Assembly (NCBI RefSeq): GCF_003710825.1
Contig: NZ_RHHQ01000020.1
Location: 62,001 to 126,000, forward strand
DNA from: Brevibacillus fluminis
GTDB taxonomy: Bacteria; Bacillota; Bacilli; Brevibacillales; Brevibacillaceae
Length of the DNA stretch: 64,000 nucleotides
Direction of reading: 5' to 3'
The notes beneath the pieces were generated by a model. The model was not told the DNA's origin. It did not search any database and saw only the letters and a program-made list of their open reading frames with translations. Of this stretch, positions 1 to 8,793 are shown piece after piece. A program made the translations under genes and the position numbers. The number at the start of each line of letters is the position of its first letter. Positions within the stretch are counted from its first letter, which is position 1.

Positions 1-41
1 TGCGTCTGCAAGTTTTCTACTTCCAAGATTGTCTGCGACAT
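1..41 (-). CDS. Oligopeptide/dipeptide ABC transporter ATP-binding protein, N-terminus only (partial)
   Basis: Only the first 13 codons lie in the window; they begin at an ATG (41-39) and run off the left edge. The residues MSQTILEVENLQT match the usual opening of OppD/DppD-type ATPases, which energise peptide import at the inner face of the membrane. An AGAGGTG ribosome binding site precedes the ATG at a suitable distance. The call rests on this short stretch and the good start context. lepA, which often follows yqxA in Bacillus, is not what starts here. Confidence 0.5.
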   Translation of the reverse strand, partial: MSQTILEVENLQT

Positions 42-176
42 CTAGCGCACCTCTCTTACCGAAATTTAGGTATTTTGTAGGGGGGGATGGGGAAAATAGG
101 AAGCTGGTTGTGAACATTATGCCATTATTCTGTATCTTTTCGCAATACAGTAAATAAATAATATTTTAACAAGAGA

Positions 177-200
177 AAAAAACCTGTCAAAAAACAGGTT
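177..200 (-). terminator. Rho-independent terminator after yqxA
   Basis: On the minus strand AACCTG and CAGGTT pair around a T-rich loop and are followed by a run of T. It sits just past the yqxA stop, so it would end the spoIIP-yqxA transcript. Confidence 0.7.
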
Positions 201-519
201 ATGGTTGAAAAAAAGAAGACATCCAGTTAACCGCTGCCTGCGTTCCGCCCCTTACTGCTTGCCCGAGTGAAATGCCTACCCGACTCATGTAATTGCTCTT
301 TTTCTCCTGCGTAGCGGTCGCTTTTTGACCCATGACCGCCACTTCCATTTTGCCGTTATCCACTTTTGTGATATAAAACGACTGCTTTTGCGGCTGTTGT
401 AGCTGTTGCTCCGGCAGTCCCTCGATTTTGTAGATTCCACGTTCCGCTGTTAGCAGGCCAAGGATGACGCCGATCAAGAGAACCGCGACGAGGCTCACGA
501 CTTTTAATCTGATATCCAC
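199..519 (-). CDS. yqxA: YqxA-like small membrane protein (DUF3679)
   Basis: 106 residues with one N-terminal membrane segment (about residues 5-25) followed by a soluble tail. Sequence style and position directly after spoIIP match YqxA/DUF3679, a Bacillales sporulation-neighbourhood protein of unknown function. The start is GTG (519-517) behind GAGGTGAG, and it lies 7 bases after the spoIIP stop, so the two genes are probably co-transcribed. No catalytic motif is visible. A strong terminator follows. Confidence 0.75.
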   Translation of the reverse strand: MDIRLKVVSLVAVLLIGVILGLLTAERGIYKIEGLPEQQLQQPQKQSFYITKVDNGKMEVAVMGQKATATQEKKSNYMSRVGISLGQAVRGGTQAAVNWMSSFFQP

Positions 520-526
520 TCGCTAC

Positions 527-1723
527 TCACCTCTTGTCTGTTGACTCAGTCACCGTCGCATTGGCTCGTTCCGCTTGCCAAAAGTATTCGGCGAACACAT
601 CCGCTAGTGCCGCTGCGCTGTTATAGCATTCCTGAACCGTGTTTCCCGTACCGCCGAACTCAATCAATAGGCTTCCTGGTGAGATCGATTGGTTATACTC
701 GCCATTGCCGTCCTTGCTGCCCTTCCCTGTGACGCCGCGGGACAGACCAGGGTACTTCTTCTCCAAAAGCATATGCAATTTCGTTGCAAACTCTGCATTT
801 TTCTCGTGGTTTTTGTTTATCAGGCCGATGACGAAAAAGAGGCGCGCATACGATTTGCCATTGATTTCAATCGTTGTTTTCTCGCGAGGCTGGTCGTCGC
901 GGTGAAGGTCGAACAAATACTGGATGTTGCGGTTCTCTTCCAGCTCGGATTTGACGACTTTGAGCGATTCCGCATAGGAGAGCGTAAAGCTTCTTCCCTG
1001 GTCAACCAGACGCTGCGTAATATCGTCGGAATTGGTGTCGACGCCGATCCCTTTCTCGCGCAAATTATCCGCCAGCCGCTCCCCGACAAGCGTAATGTTG
1101 CGCGTAGGGCTATCGACCGATTGGCCCACCCGCTTGGTTTCTGAGAGCCATGATTCCCGATTGTGGGAATGATAGATGAACACCACATTGCCTTTCGTCG
1201 CGATCGGCGTATTTGGTTTAGGCTCCCCCGTACTCGTTTTAGGCGGCACAGTCGTCGCTGGCGGCGGCGTCTCTTTTTGCCCCGTTTGCTCACCGCCAGC
1301 AGGCTGCGGCACCTCAATGTTGGGCAAGTCGTGGGGCGTGTTCTCCACATACAGATCGGACAACTCCGTCCCCAGTCCCGGTACGATGATCCGGGCATCA
1401 TCAAAGGTCAACAGCCCCGGGAGCTCACGCCCAAGCAAGCTGCGCAGATCTCCGGGCTGGATGTTGGTCATGGCCTCGAATAAAAAACTGGTCCAGCTGC
1501 TGGACTGCGCTGCAGTCGTTTCTACCGAATCCGCAAGCGATGGAATCTCCCTGCCGATCACTTTGAGCATGGCGAGGCTCGAGATGTTGGCTGCTGCTTG
1601 CTGAAGCGTATTGGAAGTGGGCATCACGCGGTTCCCCGACAGTGACAAAATGCCCGTCAGAACGAACAAAAAGGCAGTGCAAAGCGATAGGACTACAAAG
1701 TGCCGCTGTAGTATGGCTGCCAT
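527..1723 (-). CDS. spoIIP: Stage II sporulation protein P, SpoIIP
   Basis: 398 residues. SpoIIP is the amidase/endopeptidase that, with SpoIID and SpoIIM, strips peptidoglycan at the septum so that the mother cell can engulf the forespore. An N-terminal membrane anchor (about residues 9-28) is followed by a variable stretch and a Pro/Thr-rich linker (about 138-175). The catalytic domain then begins with VVFIYHSHNRESW and contains SPGSLLIEFGGTGNT near its end, as expected for the zinc amidase fold. ATG at 1723 has AGAGGAGG upstream. A CATACT element about 60 bases upstream resembles a sigma-E -10 box, but this is weak. gpr upstream has its own terminator, so spoIIP probably starts its own transcript. 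Confidence 0.95.
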   Translation of the reverse strand: MAAILQRHFVVLSLCTAFLFVLTGILSLSGNRVMPTSNTLQQAAANISSLAMLKVIGREIPSLADSVETTAAQSSSWTSFLFEAMTNIQPGDLRSLLGRELPGLLTFDDARIIVPGLGTELSDLYVENTPHDLPNIEVPQPAGGEQTGQKETPPPATTVPPKTSTGEPKPNTPIATKGNVVFIYHSHNRESWLSETKRVGQSVDSPTRNITLVGERLADNLREKGIGVDTNSDDITQRLVDQGRSFTLSYAESLKVVKSELEENRNIQYLFDLHRDDQPREKTTIEINGKSYARLFFVIGLINKNHEKNAEFATKLHMLLEKKYPGLSRGVTGKGSKDGNGEYNQSISPGSLLIEFGGTGNTVQECYNSAAALADVFAEYFWQAERANATVTESTDKR

Positions 1724-1825
1724 CTTTCTTCCTCCTCTAGCAGTCGGCTATGTCTCGACTTGTTCTTGCTCTATGAGTATGCGAATGGAAGAAACGATAG
1801 ACCTTGTTTCTAGCAAAAAAATAAT

Positions 1826-1856
1826 AGAGAAGCACCTTTTATCCGGTGCTTCTCTC
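1826..1856 (-). terminator. Terminator after gpr
   Basis: An 11-bp perfect inverted repeat (AGAGAAGCACC / GGTGCTTCTCT), followed on the minus strand by a T-rich run. It separates gpr from spoIIP. Confidence 0.8.
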
Positions 1857-1885
1857 GTTCATCTGAAACGTGTTTCTTCATTACA

Positions 1886-2986
1886 CTAGTGCGTGTATGC
1901 GTTAACGTTTTCTTGCCCGACAGCGCGATGCAGGGCACTGTTCAATCCGCTCGCAATGATGTTGGCGATTCCCTCGATGAAATCATCGATTTCCTTCGGC
2001 GTGACGACCAAATTTTGCCCAAGCGGTTGAAGCACTTCATGAATGAGCTGCTGCTTATCCTGCTCGGACAGCTGGCCAACTAGTCCCATAAATGTTTTGC
2101 GTGATTCCATGTCAGGCAAATCCTCTTCCGTATACGGCTCCTTCCGCTCCGGTACGCTGCTTGTCGTCAGTCGGTTAAAGGCGCGTTTGCTCTCTTGCAC
2201 CGATTGGCCGAAATGGCCAAGGAGATAGGTGATCGAATCGTGCACGATCGTCGAGGCGAACACGACGGTTGGAACGCCGATAGCGATGACAGGGATGCCG
2301 AGCGTCGCCTCATCGATCGCCTTGCGCTTGTTTCCGACTCCCGAGCCCGGATGAATGCCGGTATCGGAGATTTGGATGGTTGTATTGACACGATGCAGCG
2401 CACGGGAGGCCAGAGCATCGATGCAGATCACGAAATCCGGTTTACTTTTTTCCACGACGCCAAAAACGATCTCGCTCGTCTCGATCCCGGTAATGCCGAG
2501 GACGCCTGGAGAAATGGCACTTACCTCCCGATACCCATCCTCCACCGATTCAGGGGCCAATGTGAATAGATGCCGCGTAATGAGCAGATTTTCCACGACT
2601 AGCGGGCCTAGCGCGTCAGGTGTGACATTCCAGTTGCCAAGGCCAACGATCAACGCCTTCTTGTTTTCGGTCAGTCCTTTTTTCTCCAAAAACTGCTTGA
2701 ATTCGTGAGCAAACCGTCGCATCACCTGCTGCTCCAGTTCGGAGTCGTTGTTGCGTAGCTTGGGCACCTCGATGGTCAGGTAATGCCCCGGCCATTTGCC
2801 AATTTGCCGTCCCGCCTCTTCATCCTGCACCGTCATGCGCGTCACCTTGATGCCAGGCTCCCGGTCATCCGTCTCCATCTCAAATCCGGAAAGCGGTGCC
2901 TGCTGCTCCTGCTGCGCCAATTCATGGGATTCGACCGCCAAGTCGGTGCGGATTGAATAAGCACCGAGATCAATGTTGTGCTGCAT
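1886..2986 (-). CDS. gpr: Germination protease GPR
   Basis: 366 residues, the usual size for GPR (family A25), which degrades small acid-soluble spore proteins during germination. It is made as a zymogen. The N-terminus contains YSIRTDLAVESHE, the known autoprocessing region. The body carries the expected GLGNWNVTPDALGP and PEFVICIDALASR-like segments (here PDFVICIDALASR) and the HPGSGVGNKRKAI loop. ATG at 2986 is preceded by GGGGAGG. It is divergent from rpsT, as in Bacillus subtilis. In other spore formers it is transcribed in the forespore by sigma-F/sigma-G; I did not identify that promoter with confidence. Confidence 0.95.
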   Translation of the reverse strand: MQHNIDLGAYSIRTDLAVESHELAQQEQQAPLSGFEMETDDREPGIKVTRMTVQDEEAGRQIGKWPGHYLTIEVPKLRNNDSELEQQVMRRFAHEFKQFLEKKGLTENKKALIVGLGNWNVTPDALGPLVVENLLITRHLFTLAPESVEDGYREVSAISPGVLGITGIETSEIVFGVVEKSKPDFVICIDALASRALHRVNTTIQISDTGIHPGSGVGNKRKAIDEATLGIPVIAIGVPTVVFASTIVHDSITYLLGHFGQSVQESKRAFNRLTTSSVPERKEPYTEEDLPDMESRKTFMGLVGQLSEQDKQQLIHEVLQPLGQNLVVTPKEIDDFIEGIANIIASGLNSALHRAVGQENVNAYTH

Positions 2987-3062
2987 CTTGTCAAACCTCC
3001 CCTTATTCCAACTCTTGATCCTTAGAATGCATAAATGTGGAACTTTTATACGGAATCCATTC

Positions 3063-3091
3063 TTGCAATCGTGGGTGTCGCATGCTAGAAT
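3063..3091 (+). promoter_or_regulatory. Sigma-A type promoter of rpsT
   Basis: TTGCAA (3063-3068) and TAGAAT (3086-3091) are separated by exactly 17 bases, 60 bases upstream of the rpsT start. The transcript leader would contain the perfect 14-bp palindrome at 3115-3128. Confidence 0.6.
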
Positions 3092-3114
3092 ATATTTTGT
3101 TGTATGTAAGAGCC

Positions 3115-3128
3115 TAAGACGCGTCTTA
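3115..3128. promoter_or_regulatory. 14-bp perfect palindrome in rpsT leader
   Basis: TAAGACGCGTCTTA is its own reverse complement. It ends about 7 bases before the ribosome binding site of rpsT. It could form a leader hairpin that influences S20 translation, or be a DNA operator. Function is unknown. Confidence 0.45.
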
Positions 3129-3150
3129 TAGCTTTAAGGAGGTGACATTC

Positions 3151-3423
3151 ATGCCAAATATTAAATCCGCAATCAAGCGCACCAAGCAAATCGAGAAGCG
3201 CCGTGCACAACGTGCATCGCAAAAATCTGATCTGCGTTCCGCGGTGAAAAGCTTTGAGAAAGCAGTTGCAGCGAGCAACCTCGAACTAGCGAAATCTACC
3301 CTTCTGGTAGCCGTGAAAAAGTTGGACAAAGCTGCTACCAAAGGTCTCATCCATAAAAATGCGGCAAACCGTCAAAAATCTCGCTTGATGAAAAAACTGA
3401 ACGCAGCGACTGCAACTGCGTAA
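3151..3423 (+). CDS. rpsT: Small ribosomal subunit protein bS20
   Basis: 90 residues, basic and helical, starting MPNIKSAIKR as in other S20 proteins. S20 binds the 5' domain and helix 44 of 16S rRNA early in 30S assembly. I chose ATG 3151 rather than the in-frame 3142 because AAGGAGGTGA sits 6-15 bases before 3151 and the family begins at MPNIK. It is monocistronic: a promoter lies at 3063 and a hairpin terminator follows the stop. Confidence 0.97.
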   Translation: MPNIKSAIKRTKQIEKRRAQRASQKSDLRSAVKSFEKAVAASNLELAKSTLLVAVKKLDKAATKGLIHKNAANRQKSRLMKKLNAATATA

Positions 3424-3439
3424 GGTGCGCGAAGCGCCA

Positions 3440-3476
3440 AAACCCCCTTGAACGTTATGTTCGAAGGGGGTTTTGT
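3440..3476. terminator. Bidirectional terminator between rpsT and holA
   Basis: AACCCCCTT / AAGGGGGTT pair around a loop containing AACGTT, with a T run for rpsT transcripts and an A run for the other strand. The right arm lies inside the 3' end of holA, so its last codons (PLRT) and the stop at 3457-3455 are part of the hairpin. Confidence 0.8.
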
Positions 3477-4504
3477 TTTAGCTGAGCAACCTTTGTGATG
3501 AACAGCTCGACAGCCAGCTGTTTGTCCACTTGACCGGTCTTCATGCGGAAGTCTTCCTCTGCACAAATCGAAAGCAGCTTGCGCAATGCTCCTTCGTCAA
3601 AGTGGCGTGCCTGCTCCATCGCTTTTTTGACGGCAAACGGATGCACCTTCAGCATTCCGGCAAGCTGCTGCTGTGAATACCCGCGCGGCGCCCACATCTT
3701 GACCGAGAGCAAAAGCCGGATTTGTCGGGCAAATAGCGCCATCAGTTTAATCGGCTCCTCGCCGGTTTTCATGTGGTCGTACAAAATCCGGAACGCGTCG
3801 GCAAGCTTGCCTGAAACAACGGCCTCCACCAACGCGAATACGTCATGCTCCAATGTCCTCGATGCCAGCAATTCGATCGCTTTCTCCGTAATGGGCGCCT
3901 CAGGGCCGACGTAGAGCGCCAGCTTTTCCAACTCACGGTCCAACAGCCTCAGCTCGCTGCCACAGCGGGCCACGAGCTTAGCAGCGTCCTCCCGTTCAAT
4001 GAAGGTCTTGTATTTATTCGCCCGTCGTTCAATCCACGCATACAGCTCCTGATCCTTGAGCGGCGCAAAGGATATCATGACCGCCTTCTGCTGCAGCGTT
4101 TTGACGATTTTTTTCCGCTCGTCCAGCTTGTCCGCGTTTACCGTGAACATAATCGTTGAAAAAGGCGGTGGATTGTCCAAATACTGAGCCAGCACCTGCG
4201 GGTCGGCCTCATGCTTGATTGTGCCGGTCGGTTTTGCCCCCGACAAAAAATAGGCGTTGTCCGCTACCACCAGTCGACGCTCCGCCATGAACGGAAACGT
4301 CTCGGCATCCTGCAAAATATCTGGGAGCGCCTGCTCCTGGCAATCATATTCACTCAGATTAAAATCAGCATAATCCTTCTCTATCATCTCACTGCGCGCA
4401 AAGGCAATAAATTCTTCCTTCAAAAAGTTTTCCTCTCCGAACAGGACATAGACAGGCGCATACTGTTTGTCGCGAATTGCTTTGACTGCTGCACGCAAAT
4501 CCAT
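3455..4504 (-). CDS. holA: DNA polymerase III subunit delta (HolA/YqeN)
   Basis: 349 residues. Delta is the clamp-loader subunit that opens the beta ring. The N-terminal DVYVLFGEE-like segment (here APVYVLFGEENFLKEEF), the mid-domain LLDRELEKLALY and the C-terminal AVKKAMEQAR / AVELFITKVAQL segments match the YqeN family. ATG at 4504 follows AAAGGGGG. As in Bacillus it lies convergent with rpsT and near comEC. The coding end overlaps the shared terminator. Confidence 0.93.
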   Translation of the reverse strand: MDLRAAVKAIRDKQYAPVYVLFGEENFLKEEFIAFARSEMIEKDYADFNLSEYDCQEQALPDILQDAETFPFMAERRLVVADNAYFLSGAKPTGTIKHEADPQVLAQYLDNPPPFSTIMFTVNADKLDERKKIVKTLQQKAVMISFAPLKDQELYAWIERRANKYKTFIEREDAAKLVARCGSELRLLDRELEKLALYVGPEAPITEKAIELLASRTLEHDVFALVEAVVSGKLADAFRILYDHMKTGEEPIKLMALFARQIRLLLSVKMWAPRGYSQQQLAGMLKVHPFAVKKAMEQARHFDEGALRKLLSICAEEDFRMKTGQVDKQLAVELFITKVAQLKQNPLRT

Positions 4505-4546
4505 CTGCGCAAGCCCCCTTTCCCCATCCTATCTATTGTAGAGGAA

Positions 4547-4576
4547 AAAACGGGGTGAGCCAAGCCCATCCCGTTT
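4547..4576 (-). terminator. Terminator after the chemoreceptor gene
   Basis: On the minus strand AAACGGG and CCCGTTT pair around a GC-rich loop and are followed by TTTTTCC. It lies between the chemoreceptor stop (4591) and the holA start. Confidence 0.65.
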
Positions 4577-4590
4577 AAAGAAAACGTTAT

Positions 4591-6630
4591 TTATATCGTA
4601 AACTGGCCGATCAGCCCTTTCAAACGCGTCGCCATGCTGCTCATTTCCTCGGCGGATGCTTCAATCTCTTTAAACGTTTGCAAATTTTCCTGCGCTGATT
4701 GCGCGACGTGGCTAGCGGATCGGGCAGACTTCTCTGCGATTTTGGACAGCTCTAAAATGGAGGCGGATACTTGCTCGCTGCCAGCGGACATTTGTTCCGA
4801 AATGGCCGATACGCCTTGCACCTGATCGTTCACATTCCGCGCCGCGTCGACGATGCGACCGAACGCATCACCACTTTCCAATGCGACTCGAATCCCTTCA
4901 TTGACCTCTTGCATCTCCAGTTCCATCGAATCGACAGTAATAGTCGTGTCGGACTGAACCTCGGTAATCAACTGCGCGATCATACCCGCAGATTTGTTGG
5001 ATTGCTCGGCAAGCTTGCGGATTTCATCCGCGACGACAGCAAACCCCTTCCCGCGTTCTCCAGCACGTGCAGCCTCGATAGCAGCATTTAATGCTAGCAA
5101 GTTTGTTTGCGATGAAATCTGCGTAATGACGCTGACGATCTGGGAGATTTCCTCCGAGCGGCGATGAAGACGCTTGATGACACCGGACGTTTGTTGAACA
5201 GACAGGTTGATAGTATCCATTTGCCTGACAACGTTGGAGACAGCATTGGTTCCGACCTCGGCTTCTCGTTCCATCGTTATCGATGATTCCGCCATCACCT
5301 GGGATGCCTCCGCTACCCGGACGATACCCATTGTCATCTCTTCCATGGCAAGCGCGCTTTCCTGGGAGCCCTGCATTTGATGATTGGTGCCTACTGCCAC
5401 CTGTCCGATTGCATCGGTGACCTGTTCCGATGCGCGCGCCGCTTCCTTCGCTTTCCGCGCGGATGCAACCGCATAATCCTGTACTTGCTGTGCGTTTTGA
5501 TCGACATGCAGGAAAATGCCGTGCAATTCACGTGTAAATTGGCTGAGTGCGGTAATCACCTCGCCGATCTCATCTTTGCGTTTGGAATGAAAGTTTGTCG
5601 TCAAATCCCGCTTTTTCACCATCTCAAAGATTGTATTGCTCAGATGGCGCAAGGGAAGCGTCACTTGCCGATGGATAAAGATGTACAGCAGAAGCAGGAA
5701 GACAAAGAGCGCTCCCAAGAACAACGCTGCGCTCTTGTACAAGTTTTGATTGATCGGGTCCATCACTTCCTGCAAAGGTAGCACGGTGACCAGCACCATC
5801 CCTGTACTGCCAATCGGCGCATATGTCACAAAGCTCGGTTTCCCTTTGATTGTGGCCTCCGTCATCGCGATCTCACTCGCTTTGGCGATTTTTTGCCCCA
5901 GCTCGTTTTGCTGAAAATCTTTATCGTCTGATATGATGCGCTTTTCTTGGGCTTTCGCATCAACGGACGTAACCATTGCGCCGGTCTGTGAAACGACGAA
6001 GCCGTATCCCGTAGTCCCAACTTTCAGTTGTTCCACACTTTTTTTCAAATCGGCTAGGCCGATGTCCATCGTGATAATCCCGATGATCTTGTTATCTTTG
6101 CGTATCGGACTTGTCGCAGTGATCATCTGGATTTTCGTCACCGGATCGTCGTAAGGCTCGGTCCAAGCGTACTGCTTGTCCACAAAGCCTGTCCGGTACC
6201 AGTCATCGTGCAGGTAATCGTACGTTCCGCTATATTGTGGCACAATTTTGGCGCCAGCTTGCTCCTTCAGCGCATAGCGGGCGTACAGGCGCTTTGTCGG
6301 ATCAAATTGATTCGGCTCCATCCAAAAGCCTCCACCGATGATGTTGCTCTCCGATTCGACCAAGCCCATTACGATTTTTTCCACAGAGGAGATGTTTTGC
6401 GGGCCCTCATGCAAAATCGTATACCCAAGCGAATTGGACACTTTGCCCGCCTTATCCAACACGCCGAATAAATGCGTTGATTCGCTCTTGACTTGTAACA
6501 GAAGGTTGCGCTTTGCCATAGCAAGGCTCTCGCTCCTGAACTGCACATAATTAAAAATAGACAAAAGTGCAAAGGTAACCACTGAGATGATCGATAAAAT
6601 TACCATGACTTTCGCTTTGATACTTTTCAT
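4591..6630 (-). CDS. Methyl-accepting chemotaxis protein with extracellular dCache-type sensor
   Basis: 679 residues from ATG 6630, which follows GGCGGGGGGAAC. An upstream in-frame extension to 6771 is possible but lacks a ribosome binding site. Order: TM1 (about 7-27), a periplasmic-face Cache sensor (about 35-290, with typical DWYRTG and TATSPI segments), TM2 (about 300-322), HAMP, then a long cytoplasmic coiled coil with the signalling tip NLLALNAAIEAARAGE and GFAVVADEIRKLAEQS. It should signal through CheA/CheW to the flagellar motor. The ligand is unknown; Cache domains often bind amino acids or carboxylates. There is no C-terminal CheR-tethering pentapeptide. It is divergent from the sensor-LuxR gene. 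Confidence 0.92.
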   Translation of the reverse strand: MKSIKAKVMVILSIISVVTFALLSIFNYVQFRSESLAMAKRNLLLQVKSESTHLFGVLDKAGKVSNSLGYTILHEGPQNISSVEKIVMGLVESESNIIGGGFWMEPNQFDPTKRLYARYALKEQAGAKIVPQYSGTYDYLHDDWYRTGFVDKQYAWTEPYDDPVTKIQMITATSPIRKDNKIIGIITMDIGLADLKKSVEQLKVGTTGYGFVVSQTGAMVTSVDAKAQEKRIISDDKDFQQNELGQKIAKASEIAMTEATIKGKPSFVTYAPIGSTGMVLVTVLPLQEVMDPINQNLYKSAALFLGALFVFLLLLYIFIHRQVTLPLRHLSNTIFEMVKKRDLTTNFHSKRKDEIGEVITALSQFTRELHGIFLHVDQNAQQVQDYAVASARKAKEAARASEQVTDAIGQVAVGTNHQMQGSQESALAMEEMTMGIVRVAEASQVMAESSITMEREAEVGTNAVSNVVRQMDTINLSVQQTSGVIKRLHRRSEEISQIVSVITQISSQTNLLALNAAIEAARAGERGKGFAVVADEIRKLAEQSNKSAGMIAQLITEVQSDTTITVDSMELEMQEVNEGIRVALESGDAFGRIVDAARNVNDQVQGVSAISEQMSAGSEQVSASILELSKIAEKSARSASHVAQSAQENLQTFKEIEASAEEMSSMATRLKGLIGQFTI

Positions 6631-6795
6631 TCTGTTCCCCCCGCCCCTGTTTTTCGCCGAAATTTCGTACAAGCGAATCCTCCCCATGATAAAGGGCCCG
6701 CAATTTCGCGAAACAGTGCCGAAGGTTATGGACGATACTCCCGACTTACTTCTTTGCCCATGTAGTCCCAAAGAAATAGCAGGTTAAATATAACC

Positions 6796-6824
6796 TATTC
6801 AAACCGACCGTCGGTATGTATAAT
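6796..6824 (+). promoter_or_regulatory. Promoter with TetR-like palindromic operator
   Basis: A perfect TATAAT (6819-6824) lies 49 bases before the ATG at 6873. The spacer contains ACCGACCGTCGGT (6803-6815), a 6+1+6 palindrome typical of TetR-family operators. The -35 is poor. An inverted ATAACC/GGTTAT pair (about 6790 and 6834) frames the promoter. Confidence 0.5.
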
Positions 6825-6872
6825 GAGAAGTAAGGTTATTCAAAAAATGACGAACAGAGTGGTGATATTTCG

Positions 6873-8780
6873 ATGGTTCTGGTGTTTTTTCGACAGCTAT
6901 TCGGCAAATTGGAGCTGGATGAGCAAAAGGACAGCCTTCTTTTGTTTTTGCTGCTTCCGATTTTCGTTTTTGCGGAAACCGCCATTTTGATGAACATGGG
7001 CTTTTTTTCATCCGCCCATCTGCTGTTTGTGAGCGGCTATGTCACGATGTCCTTGGTCGCCGTCGTCTGCAAACAGATGTCTTCCCTGAAACCGTGGTTC
7101 AAGCATATCTTTTTGACGCTTTTTTTACTGTTTACCTTTTTTGAGCTCTGGCTGTTCAATTTCTTTCCGCAAGCCCCTGAAATGATTTTTGTCGTCTTGA
7201 CCTTATCCTTGATTTATTTAAACGTGCGTTTGACTCTCTACATCGGGCTATCCAGCCTCTTCTTCTGCTGCCTGGCGTTTTTCGGCTGGAGAGAACTCTT
7301 TTTTCCGTATATCGAGTCGTTCTCCGCTTTCTTGCCAAATCTGGTACTCCTCTTGGAGACGACACTGGTGCTTTCGGGCGTGACATTACTTGGAGCACGC
7401 TTTAGCCATTACGTCCATTCCGCTGACCATCAGCAAAAGCTGCTTCATCAGTTCCAAGAACACAGTATGCTGATCCAGCAGCAAAACAATGCCTTGCAGG
7501 AGTATGCAAAGCAGGTGGAATGGCTCACGGTTCAGGAGGAGCGCAACCGACTCTTGCGGGAGCTGAAAACAACGGTAGGTGGCTCTCTTTCCTCACTCTG
7601 GCCAGATACCGAATCGTTTCATCACGCGGAGCAAGAGCTTGAGCAAACGCAGCAAAAACGGGTTCAGCTTTCAACCTTTTCTGCAAATTACATCCGCTTT
7701 ATTAAGGACAAACTGGAGGAATTGAACGGAAACGTACCTGTACCCATTCCCCATGCGCTCCGCGCGATGATCGACGATTATCAGGTCGGTCATGATGCTT
7801 CTGTCAATCTCATGGTTTTAGGCGAGGAATACGATTTTTCGCCAGCAGCGAATGTATCCATCCTCCGCTGCCTACAAGATTTATTTTCCTTGACCTTTAT
7901 GGAGAATCGACTATCCCGTGTCGATCTGGTCGTGTCTTTTCAACCGGAGCACTTCATGGTAGTCGTGGAGGCAGAATACGGTGATGCCGCACAGTTTGAT
8001 AAGGAAATCGTGGCGGCGATCAGACGCAGGGTGGAGAATTTGCGCGGGGATTATCACGTCTTGGAAAAAGCAACTACCCTCCATCGGCATACGCTGCGCA
8101 TTCCGATTCGGGCTAGTCAGGTTACACGACACATCGATGTGCTTCTTGTCACAAGTCATGAGATGATTGCGGAAAGTATAAAAATTTTGCTGGAGTCCGA
8201 AACGGATCTGCGAATTCTTGCCCAAATGCCAGCTAGCTCGGAAGCGCTCGGGGCCTCCATTGAATCTGAACCGGATATCATTTTATTTGACGTACACCGG
8301 CCCGATGAGCTAATTGGCATCGATCGGCTGAAGGAGCGATGGCCTGCCAGCAAAATCATTGCCTTTTCCACCACCCTTGAGCCCGGTCTTGTAGAGGAGG
8401 CAATTAAGCTTGATATCCACAGCTTCCTGGACAAATCGTTTCTGCTTTCGAGCCTCGTTCACATCATTCGTACGGTACACAACGGAAACACCTTTTTGAC
8501 GCTGGAGGCTGCCAGAAAATTAGCCTGCCAGTTTACAGAACGAAACGATATTGAAACGATCGATCGCCAGTCCGAAAGCCCTTCGTTTGGCCTCACCGAC
8601 AAGGAGATCACTATTTTGCAATATTTATCTGATGGCTACAAATACAAGGAAATCGCGGAGAAGCTGCATTTTTCGGAAAGCACGATCAAAAATTACATCT
8701 CGATCATTTATTCCAAGCTTGAGGTGGAAAATCGCATGAAAGCCGTGAAAAAGGCAAAAAACCTCGGCGCCATCGCATAA
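6873..8780 (+). CDS. Membrane sensor fused to degenerate histidine kinase, pseudo-receiver and LuxR HTH
   Basis: 635 residues. N-terminal 6-7 membrane helices (about 22-190) lead into a coiled coil and QEERNRLLRELKTTVGG (about 220-235). In active HisKA_3 kinases this reads RELHDTVGH, so the phospho-acceptor His is Lys here. A region about 290-400 resembles a HATPase remnant, but the N and G boxes are not recognisable. A receiver-like domain (about 425-540) starts VLLVTSHEMIAES where active domains have two acidic residues; the FDVHRP Asp and the later Lys remain. The C-terminus (about 565-635, LTDKEITILQYLSDGYKYKEIA) is a full LuxR/GerE DNA-binding domain. The parts look like a NarL-type two-component system fused and then decayed into a membrane-bound regulator. 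Targets are unknown. Confidence 0.8.
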   Translation: MVLVFFRQLFGKLELDEQKDSLLLFLLLPIFVFAETAILMNMGFFSSAHLLFVSGYVTMSLVAVVCKQMSSLKPWFKHIFLTLFLLFTFFELWLFNFFPQAPEMIFVVLTLSLIYLNVRLTLYIGLSSLFFCCLAFFGWRELFFPYIESFSAFLPNLVLLLETTLVLSGVTLLGARFSHYVHSADHQQKLLHQFQEHSMLIQQQNNALQEYAKQVEWLTVQEERNRLLRELKTTVGGSLSSLWPDTESFHHAEQELEQTQQKRVQLSTFSANYIRFIKDKLEELNGNVPVPIPHALRAMIDDYQVGHDASVNLMVLGEEYDFSPAANVSILRCLQDLFSLTFMENRLSRVDLVVSFQPEHFMVVVEAEYGDAAQFDKEIVAAIRRRVENLRGDYHVLEKATTLHRHTLRIPIRASQVTRHIDVLLVTSHEMIAESIKILLESETDLRILAQMPASSEALGASIESEPDIILFDVHRPDELIGIDRLKERWPASKIIAFSTTLEPGLVEEAIKLDIHSFLDKSFLLSSLVHIIRTVHNGNTFLTLEAARKLACQFTERNDIETIDRQSESPSFGLTDKEITILQYLSDGYKYKEIAEKLHFSESTIKNYISIIYSKLEVENRMKAVKKAKNLGAIA

Positions 8781-8793
8781 GGCTTGTCCCCTA

